Source: Eubacteriales bacterium (GTDB taxonomy: Bacteria; Bacillota; Clostridia; Oscillospirales; Acutalibacteraceae). From it: 34,401 bases of DNA. The stretch spans positions 1 through 34,401 of the forward strand of contig JAUNJO010000001.1 in NCBI GenBank assembly GCA_030533225.1, read 5' to 3'. The position numbers and the translations under genes were made by a program. The notes under the pieces were generated by a model. The model made no database searches. It saw only the letters and a program-made list of their open reading frames with translations, and had not been told where the DNA came from. Below are positions 25,001 to 31,979 of this stretch, one piece after another (position 1 is the first letter of the stretch; each line of letters starts with the position of its first letter).

Positions 25001-26559
25001 ACTACCTTTTTCTCGTTTGCCTTAATGTCGGTGACATTGACTCGGTTGCCGTCGCTGAGAAGAATATCCAATGAGTCGATATCCTCATTGGCCGTGATAC
25101 CAAACTGATTTACAAAAAATTCCGTATCAAATCTGGTAACAACACCGTCCTCAATACTTGCGGTGTAACCCATTTTTTCCACATTGGGGATATACTTAAA
25201 GGAAAGAGCGTCAACGCTCAAGCCGTCAGCCAAGGCTTCAACGAAAACTTCGGTGATGCCGTCGATTACCAAAGTGGCGGTATCGGCGGAAACCATATCC
25301 TCTCTGCTTGTACCGATTTTTGCCTTGGGAGAGGACACGGTGCGACCAGCAGATACAGTAATAATTTCACCTATAGGCGAATCAACGGCAATGCCTGCGG
25401 TGAACTTCTGCACAGCAGTTGCGTCCTTGACATTTACCTTGCCGTCTCGGTCGCAGTCAGCGCTTATCAGAGCGTCGCCGGTAATTGTAATGAGGTTTGC
25501 CGCGTGCTTCTGAATAGCGGTTGCGTCCTTAACATTTACCTTGCCGTCACCGTCTGCGTCGCCCAAAAGCACCTGCTTATCGGAAATCTGTGCAGAGCCT
25601 AATGAAACCTCATAGACACCGGGAGTCTTAGGATTCACAAAGAGTGACACATATTCCCCTGCTTTTGCATCTGCGAGCTTTCCGTCCTTTACTATAGCGG
25701 TGTCGGAGATGCTGTCGTAGCCTGCAAAGCTTATGTTGGCACCATCCTCGATTACCGTGTCGGAATATTCGCCGGCAGGCTCAACAGTGATTTTATCCAC
25801 ATTGTATGTACCTGCGGTATTTTCAATGGTAATACGGTTGTAGCCGGGGTTTAGGGTCTTTGTGAATACCATTGACTTATAGGTTTGCCATGCACCGGTT
25901 GAGGTGAAGTCAGCCTCAGTCACATCACTGCCCGTCACAAAGTTATAAGCACCGTCATCGCTCTTACTTGCAACAGAAACCGTGAAGCGATATGTCATAG
26001 CCTTGTCGCCTGTTACGGTAACACCGTAGTTGAGGCTGTCACCCTTATCAAAGTCACCTACATACTTACCCTTTGAGGCCGTGTCTGAGTCAAGCACCGT
26101 GACAGCACCTAAAGCGAAGGTGTAGTTTTCAGCTTCGATAGTCTGTGCCGTAGTGCCGAATGTGAAGTCGGACTTGGTGTTCATAATCTCGTAGGACTGC
26201 TTTTGAGTGTTAAGATTTGCAGTAAACTTAACGATTGAGTCAGAGTCAAGGTCCAATACGGCGTTGGCGCTGTTGTTGTTCTGAGCGCCAAAAGCTATTG
26301 ACCATGAGGGAGTACCGACTTTGTACTCATACTGACTTCCGGTCATAAAAACAACCAGTGTGTAGATATTGTTGCCCTCGGGCACGAACTTATACTGCTC
26401 GGAGCAGTTCCAACCGTTCATGCTGCCGCGAAGGTAGATTCCCTCTTCTGCACCTGCAGATGCGCTGAGGATTCCCGCCATAGGCAAAGCAGCTGCCAAA
26501 AGAATCAAACTGAGCAGGATACTCAGTACTCTTAAGGCAAAATGTTTCTTAGTTTTCAC
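22021..26559 (-). CDS. Secreted multimodular six-hairpin glycosidase with dockerin and starch-binding modules
   Basis: The product is about 1512 residues. A signal peptide (1-36) is followed by a starch-binding-like module (about 37-125; RGSMNGW, YEYKVGTPSW) and a CBM6/35-like module (about 140-265; EAENY, NRITIENTAGTYNVD). An internal type I dockerin (about 332-390; GDADGDGKVNVKDATAIQK and ADCDRDGKVNVKDATAVQK) comes next. A beta-rich region precedes an (alpha/alpha)6 catalytic domain (about 720-1150) with VWTRDTAIS near 767 and HDSGVWPGWEA near 1023. A second lectin-like module (about 1270-1405) and a C-terminal CBM26-like module (1413-1512; YFTNNKGW, IIFNNGAGQQT) end the chain. Starch or alpha-glucan is the probable target; the GH family is not assigned. 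I chose GTG at 26559, about 8 nt after AAAGGA; the ATG at 26568 overlaps that site. Confidence 0.85.
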   Translation of the reverse strand: MKTKKHFALRVLSILLSLILLAAALPMAGILSASAGAEEGIYLRGSMNGWNCSEQYKFVPEGNNIYTLVVFMTGSQYEYKVGTPSWSIAFGAQNNNSANAVLDLDSDSIVKFTANLNTQKQSYEIMNTKSDFTFGTTAQTIEAENYTFALGAVTVLDSDTASKGKYVGDFDKGDSLNYGVTVTGDKAMTYRFTVSVASKSDDGAYNFVTGSDVTEADFTSTGAWQTYKSMVFTKTLNPGYNRITIENTAGTYNVDKITVEPAGEYSDTVIEDGANISFAGYDSISDTAIVKDGKLADAKAGEYVSLFVNPKTPGVYEVSLGSAQISDKQVLLGDADGDGKVNVKDATAIQKHAANLITITGDALISADCDRDGKVNVKDATAVQKFTAGIAVDSPIGEIITVSAGRTVSSPKAKIGTSREDMVSADTATLVIDGITEVFVEALADGLSVDALSFKYIPNVEKMGYTASIEDGVVTRFDTEFFVNQFGITANEDIDSLDILLSDGNRVNVTDIKANEKKVVGLGQDHNILWIIARSKAITSFEILGKKNTADKEKDIALEGYVSTHEGWQKAADYPYFELSAKEFGLGFDKEITLNKVSFVSTKEDVPTTVVVTTASGKTKELTGTTLTNAEQRVTTFDLGGLVSFGYFFEFEKDATVNMIMAEGDTTYAGASVNVSDALDYELFANGLTENDSRVIANTGTHILSSETGSDREWSLSYDISGSPSFYAPNTPLAEAAYNLTMEEIYKSINTDPTFGDVFYTGTNWQKVWTRDTAISMQYVLSWLFPEISTNCARAKVVGKDGHLTFEEDTGTGGSYPVSTDRMIMMLAVWETYLADGNKETLEYFYNVAKNTIEQDYEVVYDEASGLFRGETCGLDHRDKTYGDWTGEDDQNGIVNIAESKATSTNIIFCQAMKILSESATILGKGEAESKAWADLAAELEKAITERLWHEELGTYASWEYPEFMGSPLSYKQDVLGNGYAVWYNIGSEEMINSIMENYTLVNFGANTVYPQKNAQRWTDYKYHDSGVWPGWEAILMIGAANNDNENNLLAEEIWNSCIRGAVACLTNYEVIDYETGEGLHSTQQLWSIAATMAGYFRVLYGMEYTTDGITFDPYVPEWMEGPFTVTNYKYRDAVLNMHLIGKGDTVSKIYVNGVEKPADYVFPTDAKGEYTVEIHLEDSGAAHKINLKDANTAKAPNAPTAKLSGNKLSWNAISNCTYKVWTGNEYVDVQQNSYTVDTSKYGCYSVVAVDKTTGIWSELSKPISCNPTGSKITVNANNLVDNASNSKPLTVSVNVPVDGTYELSVIHTNQGDATAGITAAIRSVYVDGKEVGTLVFPAMNFANQISTHLTLSLTKGTHEITVKYDTANWYDRNMSQAHGQSQNNVTYKTVVLELTKGDFSGFGGGDTPTDTKTVYFTNNKGWSTVNAHYWIEGGEGTEWPGEQMSYVGLNEHNEQVYSITVDKSFPNIIFNNGAGQQTVNITSGVEDGVGFYLESNVSGKWTVGTYTYTAQ

Positions 26560-26605
26560 TTTTACCATCCTTTCGGGTGATTTTTGTTAAATTTATAACA
26601 TAATA

Positions 26606-26634
26606 ATTTTAACACAATTATAATTTTTAATCAA
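26606..26634 (-). promoter_or_regulatory. Candidate promoter of the glycosidase gene
   Basis: On the minus strand, TTGATT (26634-26629), 17-nt spacer, TAAAAT (26611-26606). The -35 is the same TTGATT as in the other dockerin gene. Confidence 0.5.
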
Positions 26635-26664
26635 TACTTACAAGAAATTTTCCTAAAGTACACA

Positions 26665-26705
26665 AAAAGGGGCTGTAAAAAAACGAAAGTTTTTTACAGC
26701 CCCTC
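26665..26705 (-). terminator. Terminator of the carD-like gene (shared hairpin family, copy 3)
   Basis: A long stem around a TTTC loop in the minus-strand transcript, ending GCCCC then TTTTT. Almost the same sequence as the hairpins at 22-57 and 20027-20066. Confidence 0.8.
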
Positions 26706-26781
26706 TTTTGTGTGGGTAAATGTTGTGTTGGGATATTAAAAAATCTTTATATTATTATATAGGGTTTTATCCTTTGGTTGT

Positions 26782-27297
26782 TTATCCAAGTTTTTCGGTT
26801 ATGTAAGGGATAACCTCGCTCTTTGCCATGTCTAAGGAAAAGGCAAAAGCCTCGCAAAGCAAGTTCTGTGCAGCTTGCAAGGTTCTCTCATCATGAGCAA
26901 AAAACTTCAGTTTTCGGCTCAATGTATCTTCTTTGTGTTGGGAAACAAGCACATAGGCACGCAAAACCTCCGCAAGTTCGCATCTTGCCATCAGCTCATC
27001 AAAATACTTAAACCGCGCGCCCCGTTCTTCTATCCACTCCACATTACTGTTTTTGCTTTTTTCAATGATTTCGTGCACATCTTCAAAACTTAAAGGCTCT
27101 CTCATCTGACTTGTAAGCGCCTTCGAATCGGTGGGAACATAAACTGAGGCTCTGTTGTCATACACCGACGAAAGCACATAATAGGTCTTTTTCTCTGCGC
27201 AAATCTTTTCTTCCTTAATATCGGTAATTACATAAACACAATGTCTCTTATACACTACATTCTGTCCTACCTGAAACTTAAGCTTCTCCTTTTCCAT
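26782..27297 (-). CDS. CarD-like transcriptional regulator
   Basis: The protein of about 171 residues begins with a CarD/TRCF-type RNA polymerase interaction domain: FQVGQNVVYKRHCVYVITDI (near 8-27), followed by KTYYVLSS and the VYVPTDS strand. An all-helical C-terminal half follows, with QHKEDTLSRKLKFFAHDERTLQAAQNLLCEAFAFSLD, the pattern seen in CarD-family regulators that stabilise promoter complexes. I chose the ATG at 27297, with GAGG 8 nt upstream, because a promoter (27330-27358) overlaps an alternative ATG at 27339. It is monocistronic, with its own terminator. Targets cannot be inferred. Confidence 0.8.
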   Translation of the reverse strand: MEKEKLKFQVGQNVVYKRHCVYVITDIKEEKICAEKKTYYVLSSVYDNRASVYVPTDSKALTSQMREPLSFEDVHEIIEKSKNSNVEWIEERGARFKYFDELMARCELAEVLRAYVLVSQHKEDTLSRKLKFFAHDERTLQAAQNLLCEAFAFSLDMAKSEVIPYITEKLG

Positions 27298-27329
27298 ATA
27301 CTCTTCCTCATCCCAATTTAGTTGTTCAT

Positions 27330-27358
27330 ATTTTACCATATTTTCCCCTGAAATTCAA
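27330..27358 (-). promoter_or_regulatory. Candidate promoter of the carD-like gene
   Basis: On the minus strand, TTGAAT (27358-27353), 17-nt spacer, TAAAAT (27335-27330). Transcription would begin near 27322, below the upstream ATG at 27339. Confidence 0.55.
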
Positions 27359-27406
27359 AGGCAAAATTCAACAAATTTTTCAGTATTTATGCGGTTTTTC
27401 TTTTCT

Positions 27407-27449
27407 TTAACAAAAATAACTTTTATTTTTAACAAAACTGTGCTATCAT
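27407..27449 (+). promoter_or_regulatory. Pho-type promoter of the response regulator gene
   Basis: TTAACA at 27407-27412 and again at 27429-27434 (22 bp apart) with TATCAT at 27444-27449, 15 bp from the start of the second TTAACA. TT(A/T)ACA half-sites at ~11-bp multiples are the known binding pattern of Gram-positive PhoP. It would allow autoregulation of the two-component operon. Confidence 0.6.
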
Positions 27450-27506
27450 GGGGGTAAGCGAGCATAAACATAAAGATACAAACAGCAATCTCAAGGAGGA
27501 TAGTCT

Positions 27507-28187
27507 ATGATATATTTTGTAGAAGACGATGAAAACATCCGCGAGCTGGTAGTCTACACTCTGGGTTCCGTGGGCATGGAGGCCACAGGATTCCCCACAC
27601 CCGAAGCCTTTTGGACTGCTATGGATGAAGCACTCCCAACCTTGGTATTGCTGGATATTATGCTTCCCGGTGAAGACGGACTCTCTATCCTCAAAAAACT
27701 TCGGGATAATAAGGCAACAAAAAAGCTGCCGGTTATAATTCTCACCGCCAAAGCCGCCGAATACGACAAGGTTAAGGGCTTTGACCTTGGGGCTGATGAC
27801 TATGTGCCGAAGCCTTTTGGCATGATGGAGCTTGTTGCGCGCATTAAGGCGGTACTCAGACGCAGTGATGACAAATCCTCTGCAGAGGATAAATACGAAA
27901 TCGGCCCTCTTACCGTTTCCCCCGAAAAGCACAAGGTTAAGGTAAACGGAGAGAAAGTAACCCTCACCTACAAGGAATTTGAGATGCTCTGCTATCTTCT
28001 TGAAAACCGAGACATGGTTCTGTCCCGGGACCAAATCCTCAACCATGTTTGGGGATACTCCTTTGACGGAGAAAGCCGCACGGTTGATGTTCACATCCGT
28101 ACACTTCGTCAAAAGCTTGGGGAGGCAGGATACCTCATAACCACAATCCGTGGAGTAGGCTATAAATTAGGAGAGGACCTCTCATGA
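27507..28187 (+). CDS. PhoB/PhoP-type response regulator (OmpR family)
   Basis: The 226-residue regulator has a receiver domain with acidic pocket Asp7/Asp8, phospho-acceptor Asp50 (in LLDIMLPGEDG), Thr80 and Lys102. A winged-helix DNA-binding domain follows (about 130-225; ILNHVWGYSFDGESRTVDVH, GVGYKL). AAGGAGGA lies 7-8 nt before the ATG at 27507. It overlaps the kinase gene by 4 nt, the usual coupling. A phosphate role is inferred from the Na+/phosphate cotransporter 180 nt downstream of the kinase and from the shared TTAACA promoters. Confidence 0.92.
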   Translation: MIYFVEDDENIRELVVYTLGSVGMEATGFPTPEAFWTAMDEALPTLVLLDIMLPGEDGLSILKKLRDNKATKKLPVIILTAKAAEYDKVKGFDLGADDYVPKPFGMMELVARIKAVLRRSDDKSSAEDKYEIGPLTVSPEKHKVKVNGEKVTLTYKEFEMLCYLLENRDMVLSRDQILNHVWGYSFDGESRTVDVHIRTLRQKLGEAGYLITTIRGVGYKLGEDLS

Positions 28188-29500
28188 AAAAACGCATATT
28201 CTACGGCACATTTTCCTCCTGCATAGGGGTTGTGCTGATTTCTGTGCTGATAGTGTCCGGCATCTTCTACGCTTACTACAGCACAAATCAAAAAGATAAC
28301 CTCTTAACCGAGTTTTCCTACCTTTCACACATGGTAGAATTACACGGCACCGACCACATTGCCTCTTTGGAGACTTCAGACAGAGTTATTGTCACCGATA
28401 AAAGCGGACAGGAGATTATAAGGGGCGAAAACTGCCCTGAAAATCCGAATTTGCCCACAAACATCAAAGGGGAAGAAGTCAATTACAGCTATGAGTACAC
28501 AAAGCTCACCGAAAAACAGCTTTGTGCGTCAAAAAGGCTTTCCGACGGCACATGGGTGCTTCTTTACTTAACTCAGTACTCCTATATTTCCATGCTCGTG
28601 ACTCTGCTTCCCTATATACTCTTAATCATGTTAATCTGCGCTGTCGTTTCCCTGATAATAAGCAGTAGGCTTTCCAACTCCATTGTGGAGCCCATAAACG
28701 AGATAAACCTGCAAGACCCGAAACAGTCCGAGATTTATCCGGAATTTATGCCTTTCGTGGAGAAAATTGACGCCCAAAACGAGGAACTTATCGAAAAACT
28801 CCACAAGCTTACCGAACAGCACGATGAGCAGGATAAAATGCGCAGAGAATTCACCGCAAATGTGTCCCACGAACTGAAAACTCCCCTTACCTCAATCTCA
28901 GGCTACGCGGAGCTGATACGCGACGGCCTTGCAAGAGAAGAGGACATCAAAGGCTTTGCCGGAAAGATTCACGATGAATCACAGCGTATGATAACCCTTG
29001 TGGGTGACATCATAAAGCTCTCTCAGCTGGATGAGAAGGAAATCTCCGTTAAAACGGAAAAAATAAATCTTATGGAATGCACAAGCCGTATCATCGAAAG
29101 CCTGAGACCCCTTGCAAATAGAAAGAAAAATGTCACCGTCACCCTAAGCGGTGACAACGCTGAGATTTTAGGTCCTGAACTGATTGTTGAGGAAATTATC
29201 CACAACATAATCTCAAACGCAATCAAGTATAACAGGGAAAACGGCACGGTTGAGGTCAAATTGCGTCAATGCATTGACGGAGTTGAATTTTCCGTAAAAG
29301 ATACGGGCATCGGTATTCCAAAAGAGGATCTGGACCGGGTATTCGAAAGGTTCTACCGAGTTGACAAAAGTCATTCCAAGGAAATCGGCGGAACAGGACT
29401 TGGACTTTCCATTGTTAAGCACGGCGCAAAATTCATGGGTGCTTCGGTTTCTATTGAGAGTGAATTGGGTGTTGGCACCACCGTCAGGGTACTGTTCTAA
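28184..29500 (+). CDS. Sensor histidine kinase, PhoR-like
   Basis: The 438-residue kinase has two membrane segments (about 8-30 and 128-158) around a ~95-residue extracytoplasmic sensor region without a recognised fold. A short linker with a degenerate HAMP-like part follows. Then come the H-box (FTANVSHELKTPLTSISGYAEL, His near 228), the N-box (IIHNIISNAIKYN) and the G-boxes (DTGIGIPKEDLDRVFERFYR, GGTGLGLSIVKHG). No PAS domain is evident. The start overlaps the regulator's stop. The pair is probably the phosphate sensor of this organism. Confidence 0.92.
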   Translation: MKKRIFYGTFSSCIGVVLISVLIVSGIFYAYYSTNQKDNLLTEFSYLSHMVELHGTDHIASLETSDRVIVTDKSGQEIIRGENCPENPNLPTNIKGEEVNYSYEYTKLTEKQLCASKRLSDGTWVLLYLTQYSYISMLVTLLPYILLIMLICAVVSLIISSRLSNSIVEPINEINLQDPKQSEIYPEFMPFVEKIDAQNEELIEKLHKLTEQHDEQDKMRREFTANVSHELKTPLTSISGYAELIRDGLAREEDIKGFAGKIHDESQRMITLVGDIIKLSQLDEKEISVKTEKINLMECTSRIIESLRPLANRKKNVTVTLSGDNAEILGPELIVEEIIHNIISNAIKYNRENGTVEVKLRQCIDGVEFSVKDTGIGIPKEDLDRVFERFYRVDKSHSKEIGGTGLGLSIVKHGAKFMGASVSIESELGVGTTVRVLF

Positions 29501-29520
29501 AGCTATAGTCAAAATCACTA

Positions 29521-29551
29521 AAAGCGACAGCCTCGGTTGTCGCTTTTTCTT
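29521..29551 (+). terminator. Terminator of the two-component operon
   Basis: Stem 29521-29529 with 29538-29546 (9 bp, extendable inward), then a T-rich tail. It separates the kinase from the cotransporter gene. Confidence 0.8.
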
Positions 29552-29568
29552 CGACCTTTTTCTCTGAT

Positions 29569-29622
29569 TTTACATAGATTTAACATTTCTCAGCCTTTGA
29601 TTTAACATTTCTTTGATATATT
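29569..29622 (+). promoter_or_regulatory. Pho-type promoter of the Na+/phosphate cotransporter gene
   Basis: TTTACA (29569-29574), TTAACA (29580-29585) and TTAACA (29602-29607) lie 11 and 22 bp apart, with TATATT (29617-29622) 15 bp from the last one's start. The TTAACA-22-TTAACA-15-(-10) geometry equals that of the response regulator promoter at 27407-27449. Confidence 0.65.
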
Positions 29623-29682
29623 TAGACTGCGTTATTCTCTGATATATTTTGTTAAATAAGCAGATATGAAAGGCGTGTATTT

Positions 29683-31473
29683 ATGGGTATCAGTGAGATT
29701 TTTTCTCTTGTAACCGGACTTGCACTGTTTTTGTACGGTATGTCGGCAATGGGAGACGCCCTGAAGCGTGTTGCAGGCAGCAAGCTTGAGACCATACTTT
29801 GGAAGCTTTCCTCCAATCCTATTAAAGGCGTAGCTTTGGGCGCAGGTGTTACCGCGGTTATTCAGTCCTCCTCCGCCACCTCATGCATGGTGGTAGGCTT
29901 TGTAAACTCCGGTATCATGACCATTGCACAGGCGATAGGTATTATTATGGGAGCCAACATCGGCACCACAGCCACAGGCTGGATTCTCTCCCTGTCCTCT
30001 GTTGACGGCGGCAGCGGTCCCTGGTGGACAGAACTGCTTACCACCGCTTTTATATGCGGTATTTTTGCTCTCATCGGCACGCTTCTCAAGATGTTCTCCA
30101 AGAAAGACGCTCTGAAGCACACCGGCGATATTATGCTGGGCTTTGCAGTGCTTATGAGTGGTATGAAACTTATGAGCGGTGCTATGGGAGGCCTTTCCGA
30201 CAGCGAAGTTTTCAGGAACATGATGACCTCCTTCTCAAATCCCTTTTTGGGAGTTTTGGCAGGCGCAGTTATCACAGCAATTTTACAGAGTGCTTCTGCA
30301 TCTATCGGTATTTTGCAGTCCCTTGCCATCGGTACGGTAGTTGTTGTGAACGGTGTGGAAGCCTCTGCCATAACCAACGAAATCGCACTCTACCTGATTA
30401 TCGGAATGTGCATCGGCGCTTCGGTGCCCGTACTTCTTTCCGCTATCGGCGCTACAACCAACGGCAAACGCGCTTCTATTATCTATCTTCTTTTCAACAC
30501 CTTCGGCGCTATTGTTCTGACGCCTGTCTGCTGGGGACTTGATACAATTTTCCACTTCCCTTATATGGATGCTCCTGCCGATGCAATCAGCATTGCCTTA
30601 ATCAACACAGTATTCAATTTTGCAACTACACTCATTCTTATGCCCTTAGTAAAGCAATTCGACAGACTTGTATGCTTTATTATCAAGGATAAAGAGTCAG
30701 ACCAGTCGGCTAATATTCTCGACCGTTTGGAGGAAAGATTCCTCACCCACCCTGCCATTGCCATTGAGCAGAGCCGCGAAGTAATCTTCTCCATGGCGGA
30801 AAAAGCAGAGCGAAATCTTCAGCGCTCCATAAAGCTTGTCAGTGACTACAGCGATGAGGAATATCAGATTGCTCAGGAAAAGGAAGAAACCATCGACAAA
30901 TACGAGGACAAGCTGGGTACATATCTTGTAAAGGTGACAGGCCTCAACCTTGACAACAAACAGAGCCGTGAGGTTTCGAAATTCCTCCACACCATCGGTG
31001 ACTTCGAGCGTATCGGTGACCATGCTGTAAACATTTCTCATGTCGCTAAAGAAATTCACGAAAAGCAGCTTGTGTTCTCCCACGAAGCAAACCACGAGCT
31101 TCAGGTTCTCGCCGATGCCGTTCAGGAGATTGTCGCCCTTTCCGTCAAGGCTTTTGAATCAGGCAGCACCGCTGACGCTATTAAGGTTGAGCCTTTGGAG
31201 GAAACCATCGACATGCTCTGTGACGAGCTGAAGCTTCGCCATATTCAGAGAGTTCAAAACGGAAACTGCACCTTAAACCAAGGCTTCGTATTCTCCGATT
31301 TAATCACCAACTATGAGCGAATTGCCGACCACTGCTCCAACATTGCGGTAGCTTTAATTGAGCTTGACAATGACGAGTACGATGTTCACAAATACCTGAG
31401 CTACCTTAAAGAGCACAAAAGTCCCTTCTTTATCAGGTCCTTCGACGAATACAAAAATAAATACAGCCTCTGA
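29683..31473 (+). CDS. Na+/phosphate cotransporter with C-terminal PhoU-like domain
   Basis: The 596-residue protein belongs to the NptA/Na-Pi cotransporter (SLC34-like) family that imports phosphate with sodium. Residues 1-310 hold the two inverted transport repeats with signature motifs TAVIQSSSATS (near 58-68) and TAILQSASASIGIL (near 198-211). Multiple membrane segments are present. Residues about 350-570 are cytoplasmic and PhoU-like, with acidic helices and the FERIGDHAVNI and YERIADHCSNI motifs, the usual metal-binding PhoU signatures. AAAGGCG precedes the ATG at 29683. Its position behind the PhoP/PhoR genes and a Pho-type promoter supports phosphate-starvation control. Confidence 0.93.
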   Translation: MGISEIFSLVTGLALFLYGMSAMGDALKRVAGSKLETILWKLSSNPIKGVALGAGVTAVIQSSSATSCMVVGFVNSGIMTIAQAIGIIMGANIGTTATGWILSLSSVDGGSGPWWTELLTTAFICGIFALIGTLLKMFSKKDALKHTGDIMLGFAVLMSGMKLMSGAMGGLSDSEVFRNMMTSFSNPFLGVLAGAVITAILQSASASIGILQSLAIGTVVVVNGVEASAITNEIALYLIIGMCIGASVPVLLSAIGATTNGKRASIIYLLFNTFGAIVLTPVCWGLDTIFHFPYMDAPADAISIALINTVFNFATTLILMPLVKQFDRLVCFIIKDKESDQSANILDRLEERFLTHPAIAIEQSREVIFSMAEKAERNLQRSIKLVSDYSDEEYQIAQEKEETIDKYEDKLGTYLVKVTGLNLDNKQSREVSKFLHTIGDFERIGDHAVNISHVAKEIHEKQLVFSHEANHELQVLADAVQEIVALSVKAFESGSTADAIKVEPLEETIDMLCDELKLRHIQRVQNGNCTLNQGFVFSDLITNYERIADHCSNIAVALIELDNDEYDVHKYLSYLKEHKSPFFIRSFDEYKNKYSL

Positions 31474-31520
31474 TTTACACGCTTCTTAACAAACTTATTC
31501 ACTAAAGCCGGCGTTCGATT

Positions 31521-31548
31521 GTGGCACCCTCCGTAAGGAAGGTGCCAC
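31521..31548. terminator. Strong hairpin downstream of the cotransporter gene
   Basis: Stem 31521-31532 with 31537-31548 (12 pairs, one imperfect) around GTAA. It lies 48 nt after the stop codon and lacks a T-tail on the plus strand, so it may belong to the hairpin array that follows more than to termination. Confidence 0.5.
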
Positions 31549-31549
31549 A

Positions 31550-31725
31550 GTTATATTCGCGGGCGGCGAGTTATATTGCTACGCAGTTATATTTGGGCTA
31601 CGCCCAAGTTATATTCGCTTCGCGAGTTTTTTGGGCGAATATAATATCACTGAAACTGCAAGTTTCAATATCACTTTGCGTGATAACACAAAATATCACT
31701 GTGAGACCTGTCTCACAATATCACT
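31550..31725. repeat. Compound array of short repeats and hairpins
   Basis: The first half has four GTTATATT units (31550, 31570, 31586, 31608) separated by mini-hairpins such as TTGGGCTACGCCCAA and TCGCTTCGCGA. The second half has four AATATCACT units (31643, 31667, 31692, 31717; spacing 24, 25, 25) separated by GAAACTGCAAGTTTC, an imperfect hairpin, and GTGAGACCTGTCTCAC. The two halves meet at 31615-31645 where CGAATATAA mirrors TTATATTCG. No gene fits here. Confidence 0.8.
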
Positions 31726-31773
31726 TAATTTTCTTATTTTTGAGATAGGTTAGTTTGAAAAATATGTACTCCC

Positions 31774-31885
31774 GTTACGCACATTTGAAAGTGCGTAACC
31801 CACTATGACACTTTCAAGTAGAAAGTGTCAATTTTTATATAAAAATTGAATAAGGGAGAACACTTCTTTACGAAGTGTCTCCCTT
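31774..31885. repeat. Cluster of four perfect or near-perfect palindromes
   Basis: Stem 31774-31782/31791-31799 (9 bp); stem 31806-31815/31821-31830 (10 bp); a continuous 22-bp palindrome at 31828-31849; and stem 31852-31866/31872-31885 (one bulge). The last is followed by GCGTCGGCTTTTTT and could act as a terminator on the plus strand. Confidence 0.75.
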
Positions 31886-31946
31886 GCGTCGGCTTTTTTC
31901 TTGTTTTTCCAATAAGTCTTTTTTTCTGTCATAGAATGTGATAAGA

Positions 31947-31952
31947 TATAAT
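31947..31952 (+). promoter_or_regulatory. Candidate -10 of the acyltransferase gene
   Basis: Perfect TATAAT, 28 nt before the GTG start; no convincing -35. Confidence 0.4.
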
Positions 31953-31979
31953 ATATAAATTTTTCAGGGAGGCGATACT

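Noticed and set aside
27429..28112. 227-codon open frame antisense to the response regulator
   Set aside because: It is the mirror of a clear OmpR-family gene; Cys/Phe/Leu-rich composition reflects reverse reading.
31643..31725. CRISPR-like array of AATATCACT repeats
   Set aside because: The repeats are only 9 nt, the intervening sequences are palindromic, and no cas gene is near.
31521..31748. 75-codon open frame across the hairpin array
   Set aside because: It is made of the hairpin repeats, has no ribosome binding site, and encodes no recognisable protein.
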